DNA of 49,697 nucleotides from Gemmatimonadota bacterium (lineage in GTDB: Bacteria; Gemmatimonadota; Gemmatimonadetes; Longimicrobiales; Gaopeijiaceae), in NCBI GenBank assembly GCA_021295835.1, contig JAGWBP010000010.1:1-49697 (forward strand), read 5' to 3'. The notes beneath the pieces were generated by a model. It had not been told where the DNA came from and did not search any database. It worked only from the letters and a program-made list of their open reading frames with translations. The position numbers were made by a program, and so were the translations under genes. Shown here piece after piece: positions 32,507 through 41,963 of the stretch. The number at the start of each line of letters is the position of its first letter. The stretch's first letter is position 1.

Positions 32507-33106
32507 ATGGCGAGCACCTTCGGCGTCTACCTCAGGCTGGGCTTCGACCACCTGCTCGACCTGCGGGGCTACGACCACATCCTCTTCCTTGCCGTACTCT
32601 GCGCTGCGTACTCGCTCGCTCGCTGGCGCGAGCTCCTGATCCTCGTGACAGCCTTCACCGTCGGACACTCGCTCTCGCTGGCGGCCGCCACCCTCGGACT
32701 GGTGCGCATCGGGAGCGGCCTGGTGGAGTTCCTGATTCCCGTGACGATCGTCGCCACCGCCGTGACCAACCTGGCCGGGCTTAGCCGGCGCGGCCGGGGG
32801 ACCGGGCGATGGAGCGCCCCCCGCGTGCGCTACGGCCTGGCGCTCGTCTTCGGGGTGGTGCACGGGCTGGGCTTCGCGACCTTCCTGCGTCTGGCGCTCG
32901 GCGGCGAGCGGAGCATCTGGCTCCCCTTGCTCTCCTTCAACATCGGCCTAGAGCTGGCCCAGATCGTGGCAGCCGCAGGAGTGCTGGCGACCGGCCTCGT
33001 GGCCACCCGAATCCCCGGAGTCGGAGAGCGTCTCTGGACCGTCGCCCTATCGGCGGCGGCCGGGAGCGTGGCTTTCGTCATGGCCGCCGGGCGGTTTCCC
33101 CCTTGA
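32507..33106 (+). CDS. HupE/UreJ-family membrane protein
   Basis: HupE/UreJ proteins are small polytopic membrane proteins linked in some organisms to nickel or metal handling; this branch is often found without hydrogenase or urease. The 199-residue product has six or so hydrophobic helices and the family motifs RGYDHILFLAVLCAAYSL, VTAFTVGHSLSLAAATLGL, VFGVVHGLGFATFLR and SFNIGLELAQIV. The conserved His/Asp positions for metal are all present. No hydrogenase or urease gene is in the window, so its cargo is unknown. The ATG at 32507 follows a repeat end. Confidence 0.82.
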   Translation: MASTFGVYLRLGFDHLLDLRGYDHILFLAVLCAAYSLARWRELLILVTAFTVGHSLSLAAATLGLVRIGSGLVEFLIPVTIVATAVTNLAGLSRRGRGTGRWSAPRVRYGLALVFGVVHGLGFATFLRLALGGERSIWLPLLSFNIGLELAQIVAAAGVLATGLVATRIPGVGERLWTVALSAAAGSVAFVMAAGRFPP

Positions 33107-33215
33107 ACATCGGGCCCTCGGATTGCACGTTGCCAGTTGACCGAAGTGCAGCCGGTGGGCACCTATTGCCCCAACAACCAACACCAACAGGCCACGCGCC
33201 AGAGGATAGCGAGAT

Positions 33216-35396
33216 ATGAGCACGCAGAAGCGCTTCGACACCGTGACCGCCGCCAAGACGTGGAGCCGTCGCCCGGAGACCCGCTCCGGCGACCGCGACC
33301 TGCTCCCCAGGGTCTTCGGAGAGGACACTTTCGGGCTCCGCGAGATGCAGTCCCGGCTGCCGGATACCGTCTTCGAGCAGCTGATGAGGACCATCCGCCA
33401 CGCCGAGGAGCTCGATCCCGGGATCGCCGACAACGTGGCCTCCGCGATGAAGGACTGGGCCCTTTCGCGCGGCGCGACCCACTACACGCACTGGTTCCAG
33501 CCGCTCACCGGCTCCACCGCCGAGAAGCACGACTCCTTCCTGAAGGTGGGAGGCGACGACCGCGCTCTCACCGAGTTCGGGGGCAGCGAGCTCATGCAGG
33601 GCGAGCCGGACGCCTCCTCCTTCCCGTCGGGCGGGCTCAGGGCGACTTTCGAGGCGCGCGGCTACACCGCCTGGGACCCGACCTCGCCGGCCTTCCTCAT
33701 GGGGGGCGAGTCTGCGACCTACCTCTGCATACCGACGGCGTTCTCGAGCTGGGCCGGGGACAGCCTCGACGCCAAGATTCCCCTGCTGCGCTCGATGGAT
33801 GCGCTGGACCAGGTCACGCGACGGGCCCTCAGGCTCTTCGGAGTCGACGCCGGACGCGTCACGGCGAGCCTCGGGCCGGAGCAGGAGTTCTTCCTCCTGG
33901 ACCGCGAGTTCTACTACCGGCGTCCGGACCTGATGACGTCGGGCCGCACCCTCTTCGGCGCCAAGCCGCCTCGCGGGCAGGAGCTCGACGACCACTACTT
34001 CGGCTCGATGCATGAGCGCGTGCTGGCGTGCATACAGGCGGTCGAGATGGATCTCTACCGTCTCGGCGTGCCGATGAAGACGCGCCACAACGAGGTTGCC
34101 CCCGGGCAGTACGAGATGGCGCCTGTCTACGAGAACGCCAACGTCGCCTCGGACCACCAGCAGCTCATGATGCGGATCCTGGAACGCAACGCGCGCCATT
34201 ACGGATTCGTGTCGCTCCTCCACGAGAAGCCCTTCGCGGGGATCAACGGGAGCGGCAAGCACATCAACTGGTCCTTCGGAACCTCCGGCCGCAACCTGAT
34301 GGATCCCGGCGACACACCGCACGACAACCTGATCTTCCTCTTCTTCTGCACTGCGGTGATGAGCGCTGTGAATCGCCACCAGGATCTACTTCTCGCAAGC
34401 GTCTCGACCGCGGGCAACGACCACCGCCTGGGAGCGAACGAGGCACCTCCGTCGATCATCTCGATCTTCCTAGGCAGCCAGCTCGAGGACATCTTCGAGC
34501 AGCTCGAGGCGTCCGGCAGGGCCGAGCGTCGGGGCGGCGAAGGGCTACTGGGGCTGGGCGTCGACGTGCTGCCCAACCTCCCGCGCCACTCCGGCGATCG
34601 CAACCGCACGTCTCCCTTTGCCTTCACCGGCAACAAGTTCGAGTTCCGAGCGGTCGGCTCCTCGGCGAGCATCTCGCTCCCCGCCACGGTGCTCAACACG
34701 ATCGTCGCGGAGGCGATCGACGACTGGACACAACTGCTCGAGCCGATCGTGGCGTCGGGCACCTCGATCGAAGATGCGCTCTGGAAGCTCCTCTCAAACG
34801 AAATTCCGGACTTCAAGCGAATCGTCTTCAGCGGCGACAACTACTCCGACGAGTGGGTCGAGGAGGCCGCACGCCGCGGTCTGCTGAACACCGGCTCGAC
34901 GGTAGACGCGCTTCCCGCGCTCGTCGCCGACAAGAACAAGGAGCTCTTCGACAAGTACGACGTGATGTCGCCTCGGGAGCTCGAAGCGCGCCACGAGGTG
35001 CTCACCGAGCAGTACTTCATCAAGATCAACATCGAGGGCGAGACTGCGGCCCACATTGCCCGCACGATGATCCTGCCCGCGGCGGTGACGTACCTGGGGC
35101 AGCTTGGTTCGGCTCGCAAGAGCGTCAAGAAGGGCGGGGCGTCGACACAGGGAGTCGACGAGAGCATCGCTCTGGTCGCCGGTCTGGTCGACGAGCTCAC
35201 CGAGGCGCTGGCCGAGCTAGACGCGCAGAACGAGGAGCTGGGGGGCGATGAGGTGCCCGAGAAGGTCGTCCATATGCGCAACAATGTGATACCGGCGGCC
35301 AACGCCGTACGCGACGTGGCGGATCGGATGGAGAAGGTGATTCCCGACGAGCTCTGGCCGCTCCCGACGTACCGCGACATGCTCTTCGTGAAGTAG
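33216..35396 (+). CDS. glnN: Glutamine synthetase type III (GlnN)
   Basis: GSIII makes glutamine from glutamate, ammonia and ATP as a large dodecamer. The 726-residue length and the motifs HYTHWFQPLTGSTAEKHDSF, LGPEQEFFLLDREFYYRRPD, RHNEVAPGQYEMAPVYENAN, INGSGKHINWSFGT, LGANEAPPSIIS and the C-terminal helical region identify the type III subclass rather than GlnA. It follows the HupE-like gene by 110 bp with no recognisable gene between. Together with the NAD-glutamate dehydrogenase at 17733-22628, it supplies the two ends of glutamate/ammonia interconversion; any coordinated regulation is speculation. Confidence 0.95.
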   Translation: MSTQKRFDTVTAAKTWSRRPETRSGDRDLLPRVFGEDTFGLREMQSRLPDTVFEQLMRTIRHAEELDPGIADNVASAMKDWALSRGATHYTHWFQPLTGSTAEKHDSFLKVGGDDRALTEFGGSELMQGEPDASSFPSGGLRATFEARGYTAWDPTSPAFLMGGESATYLCIPTAFSSWAGDSLDAKIPLLRSMDALDQVTRRALRLFGVDAGRVTASLGPEQEFFLLDREFYYRRPDLMTSGRTLFGAKPPRGQELDDHYFGSMHERVLACIQAVEMDLYRLGVPMKTRHNEVAPGQYEMAPVYENANVASDHQQLMMRILERNARHYGFVSLLHEKPFAGINGSGKHINWSFGTSGRNLMDPGDTPHDNLIFLFFCTAVMSAVNRHQDLLLASVSTAGNDHRLGANEAPPSIISIFLGSQLEDIFEQLEASGRAERRGGEGLLGLGVDVLPNLPRHSGDRNRTSPFAFTGNKFEFRAVGSSASISLPATVLNTIVAEAIDDWTQLLEPIVASGTSIEDALWKLLSNEIPDFKRIVFSGDNYSDEWVEEAARRGLLNTGSTVDALPALVADKNKELFDKYDVMSPRELEARHEVLTEQYFIKINIEGETAAHIARTMILPAAVTYLGQLGSARKSVKKGGASTQGVDESIALVAGLVDELTEALAELDAQNEELGGDEVPEKVVHMRNNVIPAANAVRDVADRMEKVIPDELWPLPTYRDMLFVK

Positions 35397-35435
35397 CGGC
35401 GGATCGCCTTGAACGCAATGAAGCTGGAGGGCCAA

Positions 35436-36671
35436 GTGAGGGTAGAGTCGGAGTTGAGATCGCTGTGCGCCATGGCGTTGGTCGCGCTTCTTGCGGCCTG
35501 CGCCCAGGACTCGGGGGGTGGTGCGCAGGAGGGGGCGGAGGAGTTTGGAGGGATACGCCTGGCCGAGCCCGAAGCCGTCTACCCACAGGGCTTTTCGGCG
35601 GCCTTCACTGTGCGCGAGCTAGACGACGGGACAGTGCTCGTCGCCGATCCGATCGGCCAGGCGCTGGTCAGGGTCGACTTCGCGACGGCGAGCGCCGACA
35701 CGGTGGGCGGCTACGGAGAGGGTCCGTCCGAGTACCGCCAACCCGACGCGGTCTGGCCCCTTCCCAATGGGGGCACGCTACTCGTGGACCTCGGTAACGG
35801 CCGCCTGACGGAGCTGGACGCCGATCTGGAGTTTGGCCGCACCCATCCGTACGCCCAGGGCGACCCCGAGGATACGACGCTCATGGTCGTGATCCCGCAG
35901 GGGGTGGACGACCGAGGGCGTGTCTACTTCAATGGTATGCCAACCGGAGAGGACGACTCGGTGTCGGTGCTGCGTCTGGATCTGGGAACGGGCGATCTCG
36001 ACACGATGGCACGATTCATGCCGCCCGCGACGAAGCTGGACACGATCACCGATGCGCGCGGGCGGCCGAGTCTACGGCTCTCGGTGGTGCCGCTATCGCC
36101 CACCGACGCGTGGGGCGTGGGGGCCGACGGGCGGGTGGTGCTGGCGCGCGCCGCAGGGGTCCCTATGAGCGACGCTCCCAGCGAATTGGGTTACTTCCTG
36201 GAGTGGTTCGACGAGGACGGCACTGCGACGCCCGGCCCCACGATACCCTACGAGCCCGTCCCCATCGGCGAGGCCGAGAAGGAGGCGTGGACCACCCGGC
36301 GGGACGAGATGGGCGGCGGACTCAGCCTTGAGTCCGCGATCGTCGACAGCGCGGCGTCGGTCATCGCCAAGCGGGGCGGGCCCAGGCCGGTGAAGGAGGA
36401 CCTGGACCGCTACGCGTGGCCCGAGGTGCTGCCCGCCTTCTACCCCGATAGGGTTGCGATCGACCCCCTTGGGCGTGCCTGGGTGCGCCGCTACGCCGAG
36501 GCGGGAGCGGCAACCCGCTACGATGTCTTCAGTGCGACCGGCGAACGCGCGGAGACGGTCGAGCTCGGGGTCGGCAGGCGAGTCGTCGGCTTCGGCGACG
36601 GCAGTCTATACGCGATCCAGATGGACGACCTGGGCCGCCAGCGGCTGGAGCGGTATGCAATTCCGATGTAG
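35436..36671 (+). CDS. Six-bladed beta-propeller lipoprotein
   Basis: A secreted, probably outer-membrane-anchored propeller protein of unknown function, from a family very abundant in Gemmatimonadota. The GTG at 35436 has a GGAGG five bases upstream and gives a 411-residue product with a lipoprotein signal (LCAMALVALLAAC, lipobox LAAC). ATG 35418 and TTG 35409 are alternative in-frame starts. Propeller strands recur: TVRELDDGTVLVADPIGQAL, GGYGEGPSEYRQPDAVWPLP, GGTLLVDLGNGRLTELD, and the final blade DPLGRAWVRRYAE. The truncated gene at 1030-1890 is of the same type. It starts 39 bp after glnN and may be co-transcribed. Confidence 0.8.
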   Translation: MRVESELRSLCAMALVALLAACAQDSGGGAQEGAEEFGGIRLAEPEAVYPQGFSAAFTVRELDDGTVLVADPIGQALVRVDFATASADTVGGYGEGPSEYRQPDAVWPLPNGGTLLVDLGNGRLTELDADLEFGRTHPYAQGDPEDTTLMVVIPQGVDDRGRVYFNGMPTGEDDSVSVLRLDLGTGDLDTMARFMPPATKLDTITDARGRPSLRLSVVPLSPTDAWGVGADGRVVLARAAGVPMSDAPSELGYFLEWFDEDGTATPGPTIPYEPVPIGEAEKEAWTTRRDEMGGGLSLESAIVDSAASVIAKRGGPRPVKEDLDRYAWPEVLPAFYPDRVAIDPLGRAWVRRYAEAGAATRYDVFSATGERAETVELGVGRRVVGFGDGSLYAIQMDDLGRQRLERYAIPM

Positions 36672-36726
36672 GCTGTGATTATGACAATCGGCACGGCTGG
36701 CAGACTCGCCACTCTTCCCGCAGCAG

Positions 36727-36993
36727 ATGCCCCTAGATCCTGAATTTGTAGCCATTCTCGTCTGCCCCGAGAGCAGGCAGCCTGTTGCCCTCGCGTCGGC
36801 GGAGGTAATCGCTCGCGTCAACGCAGCCGTAGCGAGCGGGGATGCGCGGACACGATCCGGCGATCCTCTGGGCAAGCCCATCGTCGAGGGGCTGATCCGC
36901 GAGGACGGCCGCGTCCTCTATCCGGTGCGCGACGGCATCCCGATAATGCTGATCGACGAGGCGATCGAAGTCGCAACGGACGCTTCCGGGTAG
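36727..36993 (+). CDS. Trm112/UPF0434-family small protein
   Basis: The 88-residue product has the family layout: an N-terminal FVAILVCPESRQPVAL segment and a C-terminal LYPVRDGIPIMLIDEA strand. In eukaryotes and archaea Trm112 activates methyltransferases; the bacterial single-domain members are less well understood. One cysteine of the usual zinc knuckle-like CP motif is present, the others are not, as is common in bacterial members. The ATG at 36727 opens directly on the conserved block. Confidence 0.8.
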   Translation: MPLDPEFVAILVCPESRQPVALASAEVIARVNAAVASGDARTRSGDPLGKPIVEGLIREDGRVLYPVRDGIPIMLIDEAIEVATDASG

Positions 36994-37000
36994 GAGCCCG

Positions 37001-37018
37001 CCAGCAGCCCGTGGATAA
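37001..37018. repeat. Composite repeat fragment I: single terminus
   Basis: GCCAGCAGCCCGTGGATAA matches the GCAGYCCGTGGRCAA terminal inverted repeat of the composite family, without the rest of the element. It sits in the 30-bp gap between two convergent stop codons (36993 and 37024). Confidence 0.5.
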
Positions 37019-37023
37019 TCCCG

Positions 37024-38169
37024 CTACCTCGTAGGCCGCACCCTCAGGAAGAAGCCGCCCCCGAAGCGGGTGTAGTAGGCGTCGGTGAAGCTGGTCTCGA
37101 CGCGCTGCCAGCCTAGGCGGAAGGCCGCGTCCATGTTGCGGGCGACGCTCCTGGTGATCTCGGCGTAGAGGGATGCGCCGTTGTCGGCCTCCTCGCCGGG
37201 CACCAGCCCGTACTCCTCCGACTGATGGCGATACCGCTTGACGGCCAGGGCAGAAGCGACGCTCAGGCCGAACTCGCGCCAGACCTCCGAGAGCTGCATC
37301 TGAACGCCGAGGCGGCTAGCGTGGTACTCCGCGCGCCTGGAGATGGACCAGTTACGGGTGCCGTCGACGTTCACATCGAGGTATATCCGCCCGGCAGTCA
37401 GCTCGTACCTGCCCCCCAGGCCGACTGCGTGGTCGACGCGGAAGACCCCCTCGAGAGCCTGTCTGGGGTAGGTGTGGTACCGGTAGGAGCCGAAGAAGCG
37501 CACCTTGGAGTACTCGCCCGAGTCGGGGGAACGGCGGCTACTCCTGGTGCCAGCGGCCTCCACAACGACCGACCTGCGATCCAGGAGGTCAAGGAAGGGA
37601 AGGTGCGCCGGTGCGCCATAGTCGGCACTCTCTCCGGTCACCGTGAGGGAGGCCCGCGAACCCGCCAAGGTCGTCTCGTAGCCCGCCTTCAGGCGGTACG
37701 ACCCGTATCCGGGCGGGAGGTAGAGCGGCATCGGTGGTCGGTCGGCGACCCCGTGCTTCCTCGCGGTGGCCTCGGCGACCAGGGTGCCGCTCCGCCCGTC
37801 GGCGACATCCCTCCGGTAGCGGGTGGTCAGAAGGGCGCCGTATTCGCGCGGGGAGTACCTGCGGAGCTGGAAGCCGCCCGGCGCGAACTGCCGAAAGCCC
37901 ACGTCGACAGTGGCTTGCAGGGAGCTCCGCTCGCGGCGGGTGAGGTTGAAGATCCCGTTGGCGCTCCACTCGCCGACCCACGCCACCGCCTGGTTCGTGG
38001 AATCAACCTGTGGGATCGTGAGGGCGGCGAAGTCCCCCCGCCAGGCCTCGCCAGCCATTCCCCCAGATATCACCAGATCTTGGACAACCCCCTGCCCGGC
38101 CAGGGGCGAGGCCATGGCCAGGACGAAGAGTCCGGGCAGGCCCAAACGCGCAACGCCGTCGATTCTCAT
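37024..38169 (-). CDS. Predicted outer-membrane beta-barrel protein, function unknown
   Basis: I do not recognise the family. The 381-residue product has a signal peptide (LGLPGLFVLAMASPLAGQG). The mature part is made of alternating amphipathic strands rich in Tyr, Arg and Gly, such as RSSLQATVDVGFRQF, YGSYRLKAGYETTL and VRFFGSYRYHTYP. It ends YYTRFGGGFFLRVRPTR, in the manner of a barrel, although the final residue is not aromatic. It is the last gene of the operon that begins with the histidine kinase at 41952. Its ATG overlaps the stop of the coiled-coil gene (ATGA), implying coupled synthesis. A channel or an assembly partner for the periplasmic coiled-coil protein is a guess. Confidence 0.7.
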   Translation of the reverse strand: MRIDGVARLGLPGLFVLAMASPLAGQGVVQDLVISGGMAGEAWRGDFAALTIPQVDSTNQAVAWVGEWSANGIFNLTRRERSSLQATVDVGFRQFAPGGFQLRRYSPREYGALLTTRYRRDVADGRSGTLVAEATARKHGVADRPPMPLYLPPGYGSYRLKAGYETTLAGSRASLTVTGESADYGAPAHLPFLDLLDRRSVVVEAAGTRSSRRSPDSGEYSKVRFFGSYRYHTYPRQALEGVFRVDHAVGLGGRYELTAGRIYLDVNVDGTRNWSISRRAEYHASRLGVQMQLSEVWREFGLSVASALAVKRYRHQSEEYGLVPGEEADNGASLYAEITRSVARNMDAAFRLGWQRVETSFTDAYYTRFGGGFFLRVRPTR

Positions 38170-39053
38170 TGTCCGCCTCCCGCCCTTCCTCTGAATTCCT
38201 CCGCCTTGCGGCTGAGCTCCAGCATTCGCATCTCGACTTCCCCCCTCAGCTCCCTGTGCTGCTCGATCCTGACCTCGATCGGCACACGGGGCGCTTCCGA
38301 CGCGGGATCGGAGAGCTCGGGACGCCGGTTGCCGATCGGCACCACATCGTCCCCGAACCTCTCGCGCGACGTCATGAAGTCCCTACGATTCTGCTCCCTG
38401 CGCTGCCTTTGTGCAAGCGCCTCGATCTTCTGGTCCAGCTCCGCGACAAGGCTGGCGTAGTACCGGACCCGGTTCTCCATCAGCCTCGCCTTGTAGAGAA
38501 TCTCCCCGGGAGTGTCGCCGGGGCGAATCGTCACCTCCGGCATCGGCTCCAGCTCCAGGGGCACCTCGGGGAGCTCGCTCTCGACTCGGCGGAGGGTGCT
38601 GAGGAGCTCGTTGTACAACGCATTCTCGTACTCTGCGGCGCCGACCGACTGTTCGGTGGTGGGCCAGAGCCTCTCCAGGTAGTCGTCTATCGCGACGACC
38701 AGCTCCTGACCCGCCTCCTTCCAGAGTTCCTGACTCGATCGCCAAGCCTGCTCCAGGCGGCTCTTCTCCGGAGAGCGTTCCTTGAAGACCGCGAGGAGCT
38801 CCCTGACGCTGTCGCGGTCGTTGGCTCTGGAGGCCGCCGCGTGCTGCTCCAGGAGCTGCGACCACTCGTCGCGGACCCTTGCCGCCGCCAGCCGCGCCGC
38901 CTCGGATTTGGCCTTGGCCTCCTCGTACGCCGCCTGCCTGCTTTCCACCACCGCCTGGGGGGAGACGGCCGCCACCTGGGCCCGCAGCCCCGCAAGGGGG
39001 GCCAGCAGGCAGATCGCCGCAGTCCCGGCCGTGTGCAGCAGGAGTCGTCTCAT
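38166..39053 (-). CDS. Secreted coiled-coil protein, function unknown
   Basis: The 295-residue product starts with a signal peptide (LLLHTAGTAAICLLAPLAGLRAQ). It is then largely charged helix with heptad-like patterning (VESRQAAYEEAKAKSEAARL; LMENRVRYYASLVAELDQKI), with a Pro-rich break near 165-185 (ELPEVPLELEPMPEVTIRPG). No enzymatic motif is visible. It overlaps the response regulator upstream and the beta-barrel downstream by 4 bp each (ATGA), so it is a middle gene of a tightly coupled envelope operon. A periplasmic linker or sensor accessory is an inference from position alone. Confidence 0.7.
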   Translation of the reverse strand: MRRLLLHTAGTAAICLLAPLAGLRAQVAAVSPQAVVESRQAAYEEAKAKSEAARLAAARVRDEWSQLLEQHAAASRANDRDSVRELLAVFKERSPEKSRLEQAWRSSQELWKEAGQELVVAIDDYLERLWPTTEQSVGAAEYENALYNELLSTLRRVESELPEVPLELEPMPEVTIRPGDTPGEILYKARLMENRVRYYASLVAELDQKIEALAQRQRREQNRRDFMTSRERFGDDVVPIGNRRPELSDPASEAPRVPIEVRIEQHRELRGEVEMRMLELSRKAEEFRGRAGGGQ

Positions 39054-40465
39054 TCCCCTATCGCGTGCTTCTTGATCTTGTAGAGCAGTTTGCTCTTGGA
39101 AATGCCCAGATGCCTCGCGGCCGCGGTCCTGTTGCCGCCGGTCCTAGCCAGCACCTGACGAATCATCCCCTCTTCCATATCGTCAACCGCGCGGCTCAAG
39201 TCAAGACCCTCCGAGGTGTCCGCGCCACTCCGCCCCGGCGACTGCGAGCCCGGGACGTTGACCAGGAGGGGCAGATCGGACGCCTGGAGGACCTCCTCTT
39301 CGGCGAGCACCAGGGCCCTCTCGACCACATTCTCGAGCTGCCGCACATTGCCCGGCCAGTCGTACTCGGCGAGCCGCTCCATCGCCTCCGGGGAGATCGC
39401 GGCCACTGGCGAGCGGGTGCGCCTCCGGAGCTTCCCCACGAAGTGCTCTGCCAGGAGCGGGATGTCCTCCCGCCGGTCCCTGAGGGGCGGAACGGTGATC
39501 GGCACCACGTGCAGCCGGTAGTAGAGATCCTCGCGGAAGCCGTCCCCCCGCAGCAGGTCGGTGGCGGGCGAATTCGTCGCCGCAACGATCCGGACATCGA
39601 CCGGAATCGTCTCCTCGCCCCCGACGCGCTCCAGCTTCCGGTCCTGCAAAACGCGCAGGAGCCGCACCTGGGTGGCCGCCGAGATCGTGGCAATCTCGTC
39701 CAGGAAGAGGGTGCCGCCGTCGGCCAGCTCGAAACGCCCCCGCCGACGCCTCTCCGCCCCCGTGAAGGCACCCCGCTCGTGGCCGAAGAGCTCCGAGTCG
39801 AGGAGGCCCTCGGGCATGGCCCCACAGTTCACCGGGATGAAGGGGCCCTCGTGCCGGACCGATCCGGCGTGCAGAGCCCGGGCAACCAGCTCCTTTCCGG
39901 TCCCGGACTCCCCATAGATCATCACCGTCGAGTCCGAGCGCGCCACCTGCTCGACGAAGCGCAGTACCGTCCGAATCCCCTCAGACTCGCCGACCATTTC
40001 GCCGTACGGGGTGCCGACGGCGGCACCCTCGGAGCGCAGGTAGGTGTTCTCGACGCGGAGCGCCAGATTCTCCTGACGCAGGCGCAGGCGCTCGTCCCGC
40101 TCGCGCAGGATGCGGTCCACCTTGATCCCAAACTCCTCCGACGAGAAGGGCTTCGAGATGAAGTCGCGCGCACCGAGCTTCATCGCCTTGACCGCGGTCT
40201 CGACGGTGCCATGGCCGGTGATCACCAGCACGTCGGTGGCCGGCGCCGCGCTCTTCACCCCCTCGAGCACCCCGATGCCGTCCATATGCGCCATCTTCAG
40301 GTCGGTGATGACCAGATCGGCACCCTCCTCCTGGAGGAGCCGGAGTCCCTCGCGCCCGTCCGTCGCCGAGAGCGTGCGGTGGCCCCGGCGGCGCATCAGG
40401 AGCTCGAGCCCGTCGCGCATGCTGTCATGATCGTCGATGATCAGTACCTGGCTCGGGGTGCTCAT
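39050..40465 (-). CDS. NtrC-family sigma-54-dependent response regulator
   Basis: A three-domain activator of sigma-54 promoters. REC domain at residues 1-120 with acidic pocket Asp11/Asp12, phospho-acceptor Asp55 (VITDLKM) and Lys in ISKPF. AAA+ domain with Walker A GESGTGKELVAR, the sigma-54-contacting loop ERGAFTGA, Walker B GTLFLDEIA and arginine fingers. C-terminal Fis-type HTH (GNRTAAARHLGISKSKLLYK). 471 residues, complete. It overlaps the kinase stop by 4 bp and is certainly its partner. The next two genes, also overlapping, encode envelope proteins. I did not find a clear sigma-54 (GG-N10-GC) promoter upstream of the operon. Confidence 0.95.
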   Translation of the reverse strand: MSTPSQVLIIDDHDSMRDGLELLMRRRGHRTLSATDGREGLRLLQEEGADLVITDLKMAHMDGIGVLEGVKSAAPATDVLVITGHGTVETAVKAMKLGARDFISKPFSSEEFGIKVDRILRERDERLRLRQENLALRVENTYLRSEGAAVGTPYGEMVGESEGIRTVLRFVEQVARSDSTVMIYGESGTGKELVARALHAGSVRHEGPFIPVNCGAMPEGLLDSELFGHERGAFTGAERRRRGRFELADGGTLFLDEIATISAATQVRLLRVLQDRKLERVGGEETIPVDVRIVAATNSPATDLLRGDGFREDLYYRLHVVPITVPPLRDRREDIPLLAEHFVGKLRRRTRSPVAAISPEAMERLAEYDWPGNVRQLENVVERALVLAEEEVLQASDLPLLVNVPGSQSPGRSGADTSEGLDLSRAVDDMEEGMIRQVLARTGGNRTAAARHLGISKSKLLYKIKKHAIGE

Positions 40466-41952
40466 CTAGCCGCTCCCTCGTTAGTTGCGAGGCGGTGTCC
40501 GGCATCGCCGGGCAGGTCCTCCGGGCCCCTCAAGTATACGTGAAACTCGGCACCCGGTCCGCCGGGGGCCCCTTTCACGTCTTCCGAGACGACGCTGACA
40601 CGCCCCCGGTTCACCTCCACCATCTCCTTGACGATGGCCAGTCCCAGCCCGACACCCTGTGCCTTGTCGCCGACAAAGGGCTCGAAGATGCGGTCGCGGA
40701 GCTCGCGCGCGATTCCCGGTCCGTTGTCGCGGACCGAGAGGCGAACCTCGCCGTGGACCATCTCTCCCGAGAGCCACACGGTGTCGCCCGCCTGAGCGGC
40801 GTTGCGGAGCAGATTCAGAGTCAGGCGTTTGACGTGCCGCGGATCGGCCCTCGCCAGGAGCGGCTTGGCGGGGAGATCGACCTTCAGGCGGCCGCCTCTC
40901 CGCTCGAGGTCGTTCTCGACGAGCGCCGCCGCTTCCCCCACCGGCTCGCGCACATCGTGCAGCCGAAGCCGCGTCTGGCCCGGCCGCGCGAACCCGAGGA
41001 ACTCGTTGATGATCGCGTTCAGATCGCGCACCTCCTTCCGGATCCGCCCCAGGATCGTCCTCCGCTCCTCGGCGTCGTCGCTCTCCTGGGCGGCGGCGGC
41101 GAAGAGCTCCAGCCCTCCGAGCGGATTTCGAATCTCGTGGGCGACGCGCGAGAGCATCACCCGCAGCTGCTCGTCCCGTCGGCGGATTCCGGTCCTCATC
41201 CTCTCCATGGCGCGCGCGAGACGCCCGATCTCGTCCTCGCCCTCGAGGTTGAAGGGGCGGTCCATCGCTCCCCTCTGGATCCTGAGCGCCCCCCGGCTGA
41301 GCACTTCCAGGCGCGACGCGATCCCACTGGCGAGCCGCCAGCCGATCAGGCCAGCGGCGACGGCCGCCCCGGCCGCCAGGGCGACGAGCGTCCACCTCAG
41401 GCGGGTCAGGGGCGAGAGGTGGTCGGCGGGAATCAGGACCCCGAGGAAGGTCTCCGAGCCGAGGTGCATGAAGCCGTACTTGTACTGCCTCGTCCCGTCT
41501 GCGCTCTCGAAGAGCTCGGTGGTGGCCCGCCCATCCTCGCTTCGGTACGCCTCCTCGATCGTCTCGATGTAAGGTGCCGCCTCGTTCAGCTCCTGCCCGA
41601 TCGCCAGCACCTCCGGCGGGTCCACACCCACGAGGGCCGTGGCGAACTGGTCGCCCTCCTCCCGGTGGAATATGAAGGCCTGGTCCACATAGCCGTGTTC
41701 CATGAGGCGATGGAGCAACTGTTGGACACCCCTCCATTCGGCGGTCTCCTCGTCGCCCGGAGAGAAGAAGGCGAAGGCGTCGTCGATGCCGAAGGCAAGG
41801 TGGCCCGCGACTCCGGCCACATCCAGCAGCCTACGGTCGAGCTCGGCCTCGAGGGCGTTTCCCGACGCACTGTAGAAGAGCCAGCCGCCGAGGCCACTGA
41901 TCCCGACGGCGAAGGTGGCGAAGAAGAGGGTGAAGCGATTCCGCAGTCTCAT
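40462..41952 (-). CDS. Membrane sensor histidine kinase
   Basis: The 496-residue kinase has a first transmembrane helix (RFTLFFATFAVGISGLGGWL), a periplasmic sensor of about 135 residues, a second helix (WTLVALAAGAAVAAGLIGW), HAMP linker (RPFNLEGEDEIGRLARAMER), H-box RVAHEIRNPLGGLELFA, N-box LTLNLLRNAAQAG, and G boxes DNGPGI and GVGLGLAIVKEM. The ATG at 41952 begins MRLRNRFTLFF; the frame runs on upstream to 42234, but only through two dispersed repeats. The repeat terminus is 12 bp from the start codon, so the ribosome-binding site and promoter are close to or inside it. First gene of the four-gene operon. Confidence 0.93.
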   Translation of the reverse strand: MRLRNRFTLFFATFAVGISGLGGWLFYSASGNALEAELDRRLLDVAGVAGHLAFGIDDAFAFFSPGDEETAEWRGVQQLLHRLMEHGYVDQAFIFHREEGDQFATALVGVDPPEVLAIGQELNEAAPYIETIEEAYRSEDGRATTELFESADGTRQYKYGFMHLGSETFLGVLIPADHLSPLTRLRWTLVALAAGAAVAAGLIGWRLASGIASRLEVLSRGALRIQRGAMDRPFNLEGEDEIGRLARAMERMRTGIRRRDEQLRVMLSRVAHEIRNPLGGLELFAAAAQESDDAEERRTILGRIRKEVRDLNAIINEFLGFARPGQTRLRLHDVREPVGEAAALVENDLERRGGRLKVDLPAKPLLARADPRHVKRLTLNLLRNAAQAGDTVWLSGEMVHGEVRLSVRDNGPGIARELRDRIFEPFVGDKAQGVGLGLAIVKEMVEVNRGRVSVVSEDVKGAPGGPGAEFHVYLRGPEDLPGDAGHRLATNEGAAR

Positions 41953-41963
41953 CGTCCGACCCC

